Positions 35,135-47,645 are shown, counted from the stretch's first letter. The stretch: 64,000 nucleotides of DNA from Vandiemenella viatica (GCA_031002005.1 JARYHS010008074.1:279311930-279375929); one strand, 5' to 3'. A program made the numbers and translations. Notes: a model not told the origin generated them from the letters alone.

Positions 35135-35935
35135 TTTGTAGTTTTATTTATTTATTTCCTGTCAGAAACATATTGTTACATAATTACAAACACAAAATTG
35201 TACTAGACCAAAACTTGGCCACTTCCAGTGCATTTTCTGAGACCTCATACAAATCATTTTCCGAGCAGGATGCTGGACACAGCCGACACGGGAGCCTTTG
35301 CTTAACACTCTGATCTTCTCCGCAATCACACTTAACGTCATCGATATCCGCATAGCCCCATCCTGCAAGGTTGACTTTGAATCTACCCACTCCTGATCTT
35401 AGCCTATTCAGAGACTTCGATATGAACCTTGTCATAGCCAAGTGGTAACGATTCAGAAAATCTTCCCCAGCCATGTGAAAGGGGAGCCTTAGAAGCCCAC
35501 AGGTGTAACCTGGCTTTCTCAGTTGTAGTTGTAAGTTTCTGTGATGTTCTTAGGGAACTTTGCCTGTGTGGTAAATGCGCATGTAATGGATGAGATCTTT
35601 CATGATCCACTTTCCTTCTTTCCTTTTTCGTTGCTATTTCTCTTCTAACAGAAGATTGAACTATTCCTGCGAGAAGGTGGAGCCATTCGATTGGAGTGAA
35701 TTTTAAACGGCCCGTTATGATTCTGCAGGAGTCGTTTACTACAATTTACACCTATTTGGCATGAGTTCAGTTGTGCCGTACAGGACAGGTATACTCTGCA
35801 GCCAAATAACACAGTGCTAAGGCAGAAGTAGGTTTCAGGTTGGCTACCTTGCTTTGGTTCAGCCAATTTTGTTAGAAGATTAGATCTAGTGTAAACTTTC
35901 ACCTTTGTAGTATTACAAATATATTTCCACTAAAC
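35135..35935 (-). pseudogene. Jockey-type LINE 3' fragment (reverse transcriptase C-terminus)
   Basis: Minus-strand pieces, in order: KVYTRSNLLTKLAEPKQGS (35902 inward), then with a frame change RIITGRLKFTPIEWL (about 35740-35690), DHERSHPLHAHLPHRQSS (35610-35550), and LNRLRSGVGRFKVNLAGWGY (about 35420-35360). The cysteine/histidine-type end DVKCDCGEDQSVKQRLPCRL continues towards AKFWSS. The spacing W-G-x(n)-CDCG-x-Q-x(n)-CP-x(n)-DL is typical of the polyprotein end in jockey-like elements. The minus-strand 3' end runs into GAAATAAATAAATAAAAC, a tandem AAAT tail. At least two frameshifts make it non-functional. Everything upstream of the RT thumb is absent. Confidence 0.87.
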
Positions 35936-36429
35936 ATCATCTGATTATATGATGGTTTTTAGCGGTAAAGCACTTTTAATTTTTCTAGTTATATACTGAC
36001 CAATATTGTTGTTTATGTTTAGTTCTTGTATTGGTCTGATTGATTTACATGCACTTTTACTTGAATTTTAGTATTTATTTCTTAGTTTTGTACAAAATTC
36101 ACTGAAAACGATAATCAGACCTTTCATAGATCTGGAGGTACGCCCCCCCCCCCCCACCACACACACACACATAAGAAAATATTAATAACTGAAGAATTTT
36201 CTTACATTACATCCAAGCAATTATAAATTAAAAATTCATATTATTTTTTAAACAGGTATTATGTCAAACATTTTAAATCATGGTTGCACTTTCATTTCTC
36301 TTAGTCTTTGAGATATAAAAGTTCAAAGTGCATTTTTTATATCGCACTCAAGATCCCAATTTTTCAATCTGATAGTGAGGCAAAATTTAAGTGTTTAGTT
36401 CAGTGGATACACTAAAACGAGTGTTTATC
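35936..36429. other. Spacer with C/AC microsatellite
   Basis: AT-rich with no gene. It contains the C13 run and (AC)n tract at 36143-36171. Confidence 0.5.
36143..36171. repeat. C-run plus (AC)n microsatellite
   Basis: Thirteen C residues are followed by ACC and then alternating AC/CA dinucleotides. A simple repeat prone to length change and to assembly error. Confidence 0.95.
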
Positions 36430-36720
36430 TGTGGCTTCTCTGTGCAGGTGTGTTTGTGACTGCTGTTGCTGCCCGCCGCTGGTCGTCCCGTGGCTCATTT
36501 GTCGTCGGCAGGCTGGCAGGCAGGCGCCGTTGTCCTGGTTTGTCACTGCCGCCGCGCCGTCGCGATCAATGCGTGCTGGTCAGTACCAGCCTCGCGGGAC
36601 TGCCTACCGAACAGGCGGCACACTCGTCAACAAGGTTCTTCTCCGCAACTCCGATATACACACACTGTAGAACATAGGGTAAAATATTCAGCAGTTCCCA
36701 GTTCCTTGATTTAAGCACGG
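36430..36720. other. GC-rich island with an acceptor-like edge
   Basis: The block starts at a plausible plus-strand 3' splice site (GGCTTCTCTGTGCAG ending 36447). All three plus frames stay open for 60-80 codons because of high GC, and none looks like a known domain. A tandem GGCAGGCTGGCAGGCAGGCG occurs at 36508-36528. Exon and CpG-island explanations cannot be separated from one sequence. Confidence 0.25.
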
Positions 36721-38109
36721 CTGAGGTGAATATCGGTGATCAATCAAACACCATATGCAGGTCTTTTTCAGAGATTTGAAACTCTAGAGAATATAATTAT
36801 CTTGTTGATGGACTCTCAGGAGAATAAAATGAATAAGTATTTACTGAGAACAAGAAGCTGCAGTATCAACACACTTTTTGGCTTTATCATTTTATATTCC
36901 AGAATAATCAAGAAAAACATTTACTTCTACTTGGCATTCACCTTAATTCAGAAAGCAGTTTCCCAGATTTTATTTTTTCTCTGTCATTTCTGTACGAAAT
37001 ACATATCGCAGACAATTTACTCCTTGCACGCAAGTTCTTCCAGAAAAGACTACGCGCTCCCCTCTTGCTACATACTATACTAGTATATTCATTCTCTTGA
37101 AACCAGATAATTTCAAACTACCGATGAAAATATATCCGCAATTGATTTTTGTAACATTATGTTTTAGCAAGTAGAATACGCTGTAGTACCTAGAATTTCA
37201 GCCAATAAAATTAAGAAATTAAACCTGGGTACAGGCTTACGATTTTGCGTAGTTGTATGTTTCTGTAGTGCATTTAATTTTTACCACTGGGATTTGTAGA
37301 AGTCTGCAACCGTGTTATATGGAACAAAAGCAATGATACACAAAGTTCGTAGCATAAGTAGCTAGATCAGAGAAACGAAATTGTTCTTTCCTGAGACATC
37401 TGCGCATGGTATCAACCAAAAGTAAAATATCCTGGAACGAACCTTTATTTTGTTACAGAGGATTAAAGTGGACGATAAATATTTATTGTGAAAGTGAAAT
37501 GAAAGAAATTATTGATATGATCAAACAATTTCGAAGAGAGAGATGTTATCAAATGCATTCGTGAGGTTACAGTGCAAACATTTGTGATGTTGCCTTTGTC
37601 TGCAATACGAGTATAGTGTTTTAAATTTGAGAGGGGGGAACCAGCAAGGATGATTATCCCCACCCAGGGATGGCAGTGGGGACAAACACTCACGGGAATG
37701 GGGATAGGGTACATCAACAGTGATGGCTGAAATAGGTTTCACCCTTCGCAGATGGAGGTGATATTGCAAAACATTAGTAGATTTCTTTCTGACAGGATAC
37801 TTAAATCGTGAGAAATGTTTCTACCCGCGTGCAGAAACATTTGAAAGTCGTGAGGGGGCAGGTCTTAAAATATAGCCAACGTTGAATTAAAACCATGAGA
37901 ATTAGAGCATAATTTGTGTGTATGGATAAGACTCAATCCCGTCACTTTGTCTACAGTCAATGCGATTAAAGTACACCAGATTTGTAACTTCAAAGATCGT
38001 AAGTACTGAAACGGATAATATTGACGTCTATTTGGATAGCTGAATTTAGATTTTATAAGAAACGGTCAAATCTTAAGGACATGCCACGATAACTTTGCTA
38101 AATGATAAA
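36721..38109. other. Gene-free spacer
   Basis: No gene supported. A patch at 37620-37790 is less AT-rich and open on the minus strand (37463-37769) but I recognise no family. The 115-codon plus frame at 36736-37083 is unlike any known protein by eye. Confidence 0.5.
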
Positions 38110-38262
38110 AGAAGAGAGATTTCGCTTTTCCATGATTTCCCGAAATCTCTTCAGACGAATGTCTGGATTGTTCGTCCAAAATGTTTATTCCGGTGTTTCT
38201 TTTCGTTCCTAGCTCCCAGCCCTATCTTACTTATAATGTGTTTCATGTCAACTGGGGATAAG
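38110..38262 (+). repeat. SINE-A body fragment, very degenerate
   Basis: TTTTCCATGATTTCCCGAAA, CTCTTCAGACGAATGTCTGG, TTGTTCGTCCAAAATG and TTTTCGTTCCTAGCTCCCAG follow the SINE-A body in order. The head is missing and the tail is altered (CATGTCAACTGGGGATAAGA). The family assignment rests on order and spacing. Confidence 0.6.
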
Positions 38263-39737
38263 AAAAAGAATAAGGGTAGTTATATAAAAAGCTAATGTTT
38301 CGTCAAGACAACGATTCCAGTTACAAGTCTCTCATCATCATGGGTGCAATTCATCAGTGTTGGTTTTATTTGCTACCAAAACCCTTGCATTCATCTCATC
38401 TCTCTCCGCCCTCTAGAGTCCCAAGTTTTACCAAACGTTGAAAAGTTTCTTTCTGGCTACGATTTCAAGTCTGGCGGTGACATCATATGTGCTGTCAGCC
38501 TGTTTACCTCCACAACAGATGATTTTCTTTGCAACGGATTCAGCAGGTCATCTTCAATGAAAAATCTCCAGCTAGGTCAAGATTTAAACCAAGTTCATCC
38601 AGGCGTAATTATTTGTCCTAGTGATTACATTTTGTAAACGTCCGAGGAGAAAGGTAGAACTACTCATTTATTTTGCCGAAACTTTTTGAGGTTCCTGAAA
38701 GAATGGAGTAAGCACAAATATCAATGAACTGTATTGAAAGCGGGATTAGTATCTCCCAGGTTATAAATAAAACTAGTAATCAATGCGGCTTAAGTATTAG
38801 GCTGTTTTTGAAAAACTGTAAATTTGTGTGCTCCATTGCTGAAATGACATTTAAATGTGTGTTATGTAAGAATTTTATTTTTCTAATCTTAATGAGAAGC
38901 AAGCGATATTTGTTTGGAATGTACAGTTAAATATCAAATTAATAGTCCCACTGCATTTCATTAATGGATTTGTGATTCAGTTGTTGTTGATGATCCGAAA
39001 ATACAGAAGCAAGGAGATTGTTTCTGTTGGGCAGATAGTTTACTGGAAAATCTGGAACAGCAATCCATTCGTAGCAAACACAAAGTAAACTTTCTGAGCA
39101 AAAAAAACATTAAAACTTCAACCTGTGAATGCAATGACACATGAATTCATTGAATCAGATTGTTTTTTTGTGAGTGTTTAAAGAACTCGTATCAGCCGAT
39201 AGATGCGTACGCAAATAACAGTAATAATTTCTTTAGTTTCTACTGTTAATGAATGAAGGTGAACCAGCAGCCTTAGTTGGGATCACGTAGCGCGTCAGTG
39301 CTGTATCAAACACATTATCTCTGCTTTGTTTGCAAACTGAGAGTGTGGCGCAGATGCAAACAATACAGAACAAACATGCTGATGATAGTTATAATAATGC
39401 CACCATTTGTGGAATGTAACGATGTAAGAGACCTCAGTTTTGTGGTTTATTGATACAATCTCACCAATCTTGTTTAGAGGTTACATTTTTATTCCAATAG
39501 ATGTTTAGGGGTTGAATGGGAGAAGTGAAACGAAAAATGTCAATGAAAATAAGTTTGAAGTAAAAGGATATAATTTATCTGACTTTTATATTTACGAAAA
39601 TATTATTAGAAACAAGTTACAGCCAATTTACAAGCTATTCGAAGAAAAAAATATTAATAAGATACTAAGGCAAAAACTTCGTAATAGGATGGATTTTACT
39701 CAAAATAATACTCATTTCCAAAGATCTTTAATTTAAT
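38263..39737. other. Gene-free spacer
   Basis: No recognised gene. The frame at 38344-38637 (97 codons, plus) and that at 39512-39736 have no identifiable domain. I did not promote either. Confidence 0.45.
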
Positions 39738-40290
39738 TCAGTTTTGATGGAGAACACGCCCGGTGGTAGTTTCCCATTTTTCACCCTTCTTGTGCCCGCC
39801 TATTATTCTTCCTCTACGAATTTTAATTTTTAATTCTTTAAGCGTTTTTGATAAATAATTCATTTCCTCTGGTGATTTATTGCAATCCCCGACTCCCTTA
39901 CCTACAATAGAATATTTTGACACACCCTTGTTCATGAAATCGAATCCCAGGTTGTGGTCATGGTCATCTTTTTCCTTCAAAGCCCCATGGCTTTTCACGT
40001 CTCATCACCAGTATACGCCTTGTACATTTCCACCGCACTCTTCGCCCTTTTCCAGCTCCTTTATCATATCATTTACTGATTCTGTTCTGCAGAGACTAGC
40101 AGCCTTTCTTTGCCCTCCAACCTCTGTATTTTATGCCCAAAATGTGCGTCGCAAACTCAAGCAATGGTCTTACCAAAGTTTTGTCACTCAATTCCCTCCC
40201 GTCTCTGGTAAATCCCCTTATAACTTTCCAAAACAGTGAATGATTCTGAAAACTTTTCCTACTACCTGTCCGATGAGTCCTGTTCACCTG
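39738..40290 (-). pseudogene. LINE-3 fragment: reverse-transcriptase polyprotein C-terminus
   Basis: Minus-strand translation gives FTRDGRELSDKTLVRPLLEF (near 40190-40150), which resembles the LVRPxLEYAS motif after the RT domain. About 150 bases later come MYKAYTGD and DDHDHNLGFDFMNKGVSK, then KYSIVGKGVGDCNKSPEEM, KTLKELKIKIRRGRI and a stop. This is the characteristic last 100 residues of a jockey/CR1-like polyprotein. It is split over several frames with stops between, so it is a relic. It differs from LINE-1 and LINE-2 in sequence. Confidence 0.72.
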
Positions 40291-40422
40291 AGTTTATCAT
40301 CATATATTATGGGAAGATATTTTCACATCAGGTATTCAACAAGAAATTCCTTCCACATTCCATATTCATAATCAACCTATAGTTTGTTATTTGTGTTCCT
40401 AATAAGCTGACTCTTTTTTGCC
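40291..40422. other. Short spacer
   Basis: Nothing recognisable. Confidence 0.4.
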
Positions 40423-40640
40423 TCGGGCCTCACTTTCGGAAGGACGTCGGTTCGAATCCCCGTCCAGTCCACCAAATTTGGATCTTCCATGGTTTCTCCA
40501 AATCACTGCAGGGGAATGCCGGGATGCTTCCTTCAAAATGCCATGGCGTAATTCCTTCCCCCTTCCCGCTATTTATCCCCAGACCCATCCCGTCTCTAAT
40601 GACATCGACGTCGACGAGGCGTAAAGCCAAAAAACATTAT
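40423..40640 (+). repeat. SINE-A copy, head truncated
   Basis: Begins at CTCGGGCCTCACTTTCGGAA, so the A box is gone. It retains the B box CGGTTCGAATCCCCGTCC, the body AAATCACTGCAGGGGAATGC, and the tail ATCGACGTCGACGAGGCGTA followed by AAGCCAAAAAAC. Tail-block identity to the copies at 14672 and 55283 is high. Confidence 0.9.
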
Positions 40641-41410
40641 TTTTTTGCGTTTATTTTCATCCCATGTTGACATTTACAGCTAGATATCCTGTACAGGTTG
40701 CGCTGCAGCTGTTCACAGTCTACTTCCGTTTTCATTTGAAACGCATTTATTTAACGAACTTTCATTGCTGTTACTCTGAAACAAATTTACAAGAAAATGT
40801 CTAAAATGCAGCACAACCACAAAATTTCTGTTATAAAAGTGACATACAAAATGGACATATTGTTTATCTGAACTCAAATACGGGCGTTGAATATTGTTGC
40901 TGTGGGGTGTTGATGTGCAGAGAGGTCTCCAACTCGCACGCCACACAGCTCATATTTATACCGCGCGCGGCGAGTGTTGGGTTGCGTTTTAATGGAAACA
41001 CGACCTGCAAAAACACCGCCCGTCTGCTTTGTTTGTTCAGGCTGGAATATTATTTCTTTTTCCGCTGTACGCTGTGGTCAACTCAATCACTAGCATTTTT
41101 GTTTACCTTGATGTATCGTTCATGTTTCTTCCTGTTAGTTTCTTTCTGCCGCTGAAGTATTCGTAATTCCAATATGTGCCCTTTCGTTTTGTCCTGCGTA
41201 GGTAAATTTTCTATTGGAAACTCTATCTACTTATAAAGAACTGATACTAACTGGTTAATGGTAATACCTACTGTTTTGTTGCCCCATTGTTTTTCAGACA
41301 CGGCGGTTAAATCGAAAGATTTCAGTAAATAAATTTCTCTCATTATGTGAAATGACGATACTGAGTTGGTCAACTGTTTTCCTCAAAGGTTACGTGTTAC
41401 AGTGACATTG

Positions 41411-41484
<74 letters not shown>

Positions 41485-43305
41485 TCCGATACAGTGAAGA
41501 TTTTATTTTCATATTCACTGAATTTTTTCGAATATGGAAGAATTCTGATAGCATATGTTGTCTTTTCAAGACCTGAAAATTCTCTGGATGACCTTAGTGG
41601 CACCAATGATTGTTGATATATTTGATAGACAATAAAATCTACCACATGATTATAAATGTGACGGAAATTTTGAGAGGTTAAATATTGATTAAATTTTTTA
41701 ATTAATTATTGATAATAAATTAGTAAATGCGCTACCCATCCTGTTGTAATGATACCAAGACTTTTTCTGAAGAAATAAAAATCAGTTACAAAATGTTTGG
41801 TTCATTTCAAAATTCTAATCGGGAACATCAATTCAGTGATGTCGAACGTTGGTCCAGCCTCTGTAAGTAATGAGGAATTCTTATTGATGGTAAATAATTA
41901 ACAATTAACTGTTTCTAAAAAACAACGAATATTTTGTTCTAGTAGTTGCTATTCGTAAATATAATAAATAAAATAACAGTTTACGAAATGAAAACCACCA
42001 TATTGCTCATACCAGTACGCTCAACAAGATGTTATAGTTAATTGATACAGTGAAATAAATTTCTCTCGAAATTGTAGTTGGCTATTATTATTCTATCTGA
42101 GATTGTAGCTGCAGAAAAAGGACTGTTTCCAGTATTTTTGGGGTTCTTTAGTACTATTTCGTACACGTGGTTTTAATGTACGCAAACGAAGGTCTATACA
42201 GGTTAAATATGGCATTGTAGCTGTCTTGGACTGCAACGATCTATCTTTTAACTGAAATAAAAGCAGTCAACATGTTCTTTGTCATATGAAAAACAACATT
42301 TTTTAATAGAATAGTTCAACATTAGATACTATAGATTATTACTCGGCATTTTAAGAAGTTTCAATTTATGTAATTGAAATTTAAAATATTCAGGATAAGT
42401 AAGGGTAATAACAGGCTCGGTGGTGTTGTGTTCAATATGCGAGGAAGACACTTCTTTAAATCCTAATACTTCTTCCTACAATATGTTTGGGTATCAATGG
42501 CGAGATTAGTAAAATGAGAGGCATTCTGTCCCTTACTGATGCCTGTAGTTATTAATTGCACGGGAGAACTATACTTTCGGAGAAAATTATTTTATGCATT
42601 CATAGTATTCTAAATTGCCCAGCAGAAGTGACCATTTGGTCTAACCCAGTGAGAAACGTTAGAGATGCTGGAAAGCACATACCAGAAAAATTTGGTTTAA
42701 CTCCTAGCATATTCCGTATTGTTCTGCAAAATGTTTCGTAAAGTTCGGGGTCGTCTGCTTATTGCAGTTCACGTTGGTAGTTGTTACAGGGAAGCTATTT
42801 ACGTTTTTTTTTTATTACCGTTTGTTTCAAAGTTGTTAATTCACAAAAAGTAGCTGATACCCACCCATTTTGTGTATGACAAACGGCAATAATTAAAGTA
42901 ATTATGATAAGAATAACAGACATAAAACTCTCTGGACCATCGCGTAGGATATATCACAATTTAAGTATAGGTAATAGTTTATTAACATAGTACTTAACGT
43001 TGCATTTCTCCGAAAAACTGGGTAAATTCAGCACTCTATAACATCTCTCTCCTCTGTTTCGGTTTTCTCACCTCTTTCTACGTCGGAATACATCTGCGGA
43101 ATGCCGGAAACACATAAGAAAACGCTGAGTTTAAAATCTGCGATTGGTAACCTCTCTTCTATGTCTTTCTTTCTACCTCGCACCAGCTACGAAGACCTCT
43201 ACCGCAGCGACTCAAAATGATATATGCTTCCGTATTTATTGTCCTATGAACAACAGAAAGGGCTTTCGAATTACTAATTCAACTATTTTTCTCAAATCAG
43301 TGTAG
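40641..43305. other. Gene-free spacer with (TA)n microsatellite
   Basis: AT-rich, no gene or family identified. A patch at 40900-41160 is less AT-rich and contains TTTATACCGCGCGCGGCGAG. The repetitive Tyr-Ile frames at 41397-41645 are translations of the microsatellite. Confidence 0.5.
41415..41482. repeat. (AT)34 microsatellite
   Basis: Sixty-eight bases of uninterrupted alternating AT. It is likely polymorphic and can extrude cruciform DNA. Confidence 0.98.
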
Positions 43306-43317
43306 AAGAGTAGCATA

Positions 43318-43567
43318 CGCCGGCCTCGGTAGCGTAGGGGTTAGAGTGCTAGCTCCGCGTGCCGTAGGCCACCGGTTCGAATCCGGCCGCGGGCATGGAT
43401 GTTTAAGTGTTGTGTGTCTGTGTGAATGTCCTGTCCGTCCTGTGGCGTCCATACATTGGAAAAAATACAATATACTGGATGGCGACATATACACTGAAAG
43501 CTATAATAATTACATCGAGCTGGCTGTATGGCCTCCGTTGCCAAATGCCATTAAAAAAAAGAAAAAA
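43318..43567 (+). repeat. SINE-B copy with perfect target duplication
   Basis: Second member of the family seen at 6899: GCCGGCCTCGGTAGCGTAGG head, B box CACCGGTTCGAATCCGGCCG, body GTGTGAATGTCCTGTCCGTC and TGGCCTCCGTTGCC, and an A-rich tail with single G interruptions. Flanked by a perfect 12-bp direct repeat (AAGAGTAGCATA) at 43306-43317 and 43568-43579, which defines both ends and shows insertion by target-primed reverse transcription. The polymerase-III boxes are intact. Confidence 0.95.
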
Positions 43568-43579
43568 AAGAGTAGCATA

Positions 43580-44021
43580 TGAAACCGCAACGTTAAGTTC
43601 TGATCGGTCACTCTTAGCCTGTTATTTGTGGTTGAAGTTATTGACAAAACTGTTTCAAGTTCTGCAAATGAAAACTCATTTATCTCCGTGCGGTTTCGTT
43701 TTACCGGAACAACCAAGACCACAGAATTTCGTTCTAATCATACAAATGTGTACACTGTAACTCAGATAATAATGAAACGGTTTGTACTGAATTTTACGTT
43801 AATATGTTCTAAATTTAACTGTTTATGTTCCTCTGGTTTAGGTTTTCAAATACAATTGGTGCCTAATTTGTGATACACCTACTCGATCCTTTATCTTTTT
43901 TGTCTTACTACTTAAATAAGCAGGACAACCTGTCTTATGGGGAACAAGCTGTTGCAAGTAGTATCTCCATTATGAGCTAAGCTCGCAGCTCTGCTTTAAT
44001 CCTTGTACTTTCTTTGCATAT
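43580..44021. other. Gene-free spacer
   Basis: Nothing recognisable. The overlapping frames at 43407-43873 begin inside the SINE and are incidental. Confidence 0.45.
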
Positions 44022-44050
44022 GGCTTTACGCCTCATCGACTTAGAGGTGA
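44022..44050 (-). repeat. SINE-A 3'-tail fragment
   Basis: ATGGCTTTACGCCTCATCGA followed by CTTAGAGGTGATGA is the complement of the SINE-A terminus. Only about 30 bases survive, as in a severely 5'-truncated insertion. Confidence 0.75.
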
Positions 44051-44192
44051 TGAATCGCATTTTGGTTACTGCATTCAGTTCGAGATGCTTGGTATGGCAA
44101 TCGGTTCCTACAATATTTTCATGCTACTAATACACTGTATTTAAGTGAATTTATTTTTAGAAGCATCCAACCAGTTACTTGACACTCACAAG

Positions 44193-44218
44193 TTTTTTTT
44201 TTTTTTTTTTTTTTTTTG

Positions 44219-44245
<27 letters not shown>
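44193..44245. repeat. Poly-T tract (53 bases, one G)
   Basis: T25, one G, then T27. No SINE or LINE body borders it on the minus strand, so it is either a bare homopolymer or the tail of an insertion whose body I cannot recognise. Confidence 0.95.
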
Positions 44246-44249
<4 letters not shown>

Positions 44250-44702
44250 CACACTTACTCAGTTTGTTCTTTTCGTCACACGCATTAGTGCACATTTTTA
44301 TAATACAGTTTTAAGTATCTGTTTCCGGCAACACATTGAACGAAATCAATATTTCTTTGAAACAATTCAGTATTTCTTTAGATACTCTTCACCGGTGCGA
44401 TAAGAGAATAACGATCTGTTGTTAGTTAACTCTGAAGATGTTTATCTCATAATTTAAAACAGAAGTGACCCTATTTCAGTTACCTGTGATGCTGCTATTC
44501 TGATACAGTATTTAGGTTGCGGGAGGATGTGCTGTGGTTTATTGTATACTGCGACTATCAATTTAAGAGCTTACCTATCCATTCCAAATTCGGCAGTAAT
44601 ATTTTAGCAGTTTGTGTTAACCATTCTGCAAATCCAAAATTACACTAACAGTCAGTCGCTCTCACGTTAATATCTTTTACAACTTACTGGACAAATAAAA
44701 TT

Positions 44703-44926
44703 ACTTGAATGTCAAACAAGTAATATTTTATAAATTAATGGTTATTTTACGAAATTAGTTCTTTTTTTTATCAGGGAGCCAAGGATGACATACGGGAAAG
44801 TATTAATTCAAGTTACTCGAACGTGAAGCAAGGAGTATTTATAAAATGATGGTTATTTTACGAAATTAATTTTTTTGATCAGGAAATTCGCAATTTTTTG
44901 CTAAAAATGACATACGTGAAAGTATT
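44703..44926. repeat. Diverged ~110-bp tandem duplication
   Basis: Unit one (44703-44804) and unit two (44815-44926) share ATGGTTATTTTACGAAATTA, a TTTTTTxATCAGG block and ATGACATACGxGAAAGTATT. The second copy has a small insertion before the last block. The divergence indicates an old local event. Confidence 0.85.
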
Positions 44927-45664
44927 GGGAATTAGGTTTGTGATTCACTTCTGGTAGTCTTATCGAATGCTAACTACGACTGCACTGTTACTCTTATTTT
45001 TCCTTTAAATAGCTGATACCAGGAAAATGTGTATTCCGGTTGAGTATTTTGAGAACATACCACCTAGACTACATTCTTTTCTTTTACTTTGTTGACCGGC
45101 ATGCGTAATTAAACCAAATTATAATTTTTTACAAAGGGTTAAAGGGGTATAATCTAAAGACAACGGTGGACAACGTGGAATATGGCGTTGAAAAGGCTGA
45201 TTTTGTCTTCGATTTTTTCATGTTCAATTTTGTTGCATTCATGTTTATTAATAATTTTACCAAAGTATTTAATTTTTAAACATGAAGTTAATGCACAACT
45301 AACTTAGACCACTAACTGATGTTAGTAATTTATTATGTATTATGTTGAAGGAATATAACTTGTCCTACAGCTAATACGTATGACTGAATGAATAATTTAT
45401 TTTAATATACTATTTCTAAAATGTTGGTTATTCGAATCATTTAGAAGTACTTGAAATTTGTATTTGTTTTTTCAAAATTTAATATGGGTGCTGAGTTATA
45501 CTTTTTGCATAAAACATTCTCTCCCTTTTTTGTTTGTATATAACACTTTTTTTTCGTCAAAAACGATATCATTTTGGGTCCTTCGCGTCTGTCAAAAGTA
45601 TAGTTAGTTTACTGTTGCAGTTATTACAAATGTAATAGTTTTGTATATATATAAGATTTTTATA

Positions 45665-45708
<44 letters not shown>
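45665..45708. repeat. (TC)13(TA)9 compound microsatellite
   Basis: Twenty-six bases of TC repeat pass directly into eighteen bases of TA repeat. Confidence 0.97.
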
Positions 45709-47300
45709 AAACAATCTTTTGCATTTTAAATGCTGCGTATTTGGAGTGAATGTTGTAGATATGAGAGAATCAAGTATATTCAATACTTCTTAAACGTTTC
45801 ATAAAATTTCCGATTTACAGCTTAATGCCTCGGAAACCACAGATTTGTACATGTTAAATAATGTCAATTGATTCAACAAAGTTATATTCATGCAGTAATT
45901 TGATGTGCATTGAATTGAGCTGCGGACATCAAAGAATACATAACGCAGCTGGTCTCAATGTTTACGTAAGAGGAGAGTGATTAAATTCTGTATCTCTCGC
46001 GCTTATTTACAGGAGCCAGTTATTCATTACACATTGTTCTGCATTCACGTTACTAATGTTCTGTATAAATTATTGTGTTCTACAACGATTAGCTAGGCAT
46101 ATATCTGTATGCGTGAAACAAACGTTTTATCTTTCTGCTATTTTAAATTTTTTTGAGTACGTTAAAAGCTGAAAGAACACATTTGTAAAGGAAGAGGTAA
46201 CCAATAAACCGAATATTCCAAGGGTCCTCGGTTAAACATATTCAAATCATCAGGTACTGGAAAAAAGTCAGTAACTTCGTCATCATTTGATAAAGTACGA
46301 ATCACAATTTTGTTGTTGAGGAAATCTCTATTTAGGATTTTATAGTTCACTTTTGTTTAATATTTTCTATAGAAATTTGAGTTATAGATATACTGGTTGT
46401 AGCTTTATTAAAAAAAGTATATGGAATTAAGTTTTTTTATTGTTTAGGAATTTCGTAAGCAAAATTTTAGTTAAAACATTATTTACTTTCAGCAACCATT
46501 GAGATCTGTAAGGTAACTGAGATTTAACTCGAAATTAGTATTTATTACTATCAAGACTGAACATTTATGTAACGTGAATAATTTATAAAGTAACAGATGT
46601 TGTAAGCAATCGCAGAGTAATGAATGAAAACCTATCTGACAGAAACACAAATAAAACTCGATATCCAAAGAATTGTCAGAATCATTGCAAAATGTCACTA
46701 ATTCATTTGAAAGATAGGGAACAGAACGTCAGCTTATTGATGAATCAAAGCAAAAGTTAAATTCCTGAGGTCGTAATAGCAATATGACACAATTTTGCTG
46801 GGACACAATTTAACGTGAAAATTACGCCATGGAGAGGTTAGCAGCATACTAAACATACAGACGCAAGATTTTTCATAGGTTATTGTGCTCCTAAGTATTC
46901 CTGACAATTCTATAGTAGATCGGGATGAAACATATGATGAATCAAAATGCATGGTTACCGAGATAAATTTGAGAGGTCTCATTGAATATCATGCTGCCAG
47001 AGAAAAAAAAATATTATTATTATTGAAAACATGAAAAACTATGGTTTCTCTTCAGGTTGTGTGATGTTGCTGGGCATGCTTCGTATTAAAGATACTAGAG
47101 GTCCTGAGCGAAACGTTTCGCAAATAAATACGCTGAATATCGAACCGGAATACAACTAAGCTGAACAAAACACACCCTGTATATCCGTATCTGTGTGAAA
47201 TTTTCTGTGGCTATTTAGTGATAATGCGATCATAAGCCGTGAGAAAAATTCACGAGTAAAAATTTCACATAGGAAATATATAGCAAAAAAAAAATGTTTT

Positions 47301-47432
47301 CTTCACAGAAAAAAATATCTGAAATGCTGCTTAGTGTAGAAAACAAACATAAAATTGCAAAATAGAAATATTTCCTTAACATAAAAAAATATCAGGAAAG
47401 TTCCTAACTGTAGAAAACACTCATAGTTTACC
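47301..47432. repeat. Diverged ~75-bp direct duplication
   Basis: AAAAAAATATCTGAAATGCT ... GTGTAGAAAACAAACATA in the first unit corresponds to AAAAAAATATCAGGAAAGTT ... CTGTAGAAAACACTCATA in the second. It lies directly upstream of repeat X copy B and may be part of it. Confidence 0.65.
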
Positions 47433-47434
47433 AA

Positions 47435-47645
47435 TAACTCTGTGATATGTTGTAGTGCTACCTAGTAGTAACACAATCAATCCATATCGATAGCACGCGA
47501 GGCCTAGTGGGTTGACTCATACGCGTGACCTTAATAGTTTTTTTACGGGTTGAATTTCTTTCTTAATTTTTAATGTTTCCAATGGAGAGACCTTAATCTT
47601 TAATATGAAACCTAATATTTCGATTTTGATTAGGTATTGTAATGA
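47435..47645. repeat. Dispersed repeat X, copy B
   Basis: Shares CTCTGTGATATGT, CTAGTAGTAACACAATCAA (compare CTAGTGGTAACGCGATCAA in copy A), CTCATACGCGTGACCTTAAT and a later GAGACCTTAATCTTTAA with 23899-24300, in the same order. It contains only a shortened form of the tandem unit, so copy A was amplified or copy B deleted. No coding content. Confidence 0.75.

Larger units (their letters stand above)
44246..47300. other. Gene-free AT-rich spacer with local duplications
   Basis: No gene identified. It contains the tandem duplication at 44703-44926 and a (TC)n(TA)n microsatellite at 45665-45708. Short minus frames at 46162-46350, 46489-46698 and 46734-46982 carry no family signature. Confidence 0.5.

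Noticed and set aside
36736..37083. 115-codon plus frame
   Set aside because: AT-rich, biased to I/F/K/N residues as expected from spacer, with no recognised features.
41397..41645. Open frames rich in alternating Tyr-Ile on both strands
   Set aside because: Direct translation of the (AT)34 microsatellite.
44179..44403. Phe-rich open frame
   Set aside because: Starts in the 53-base T tract and has no other support.
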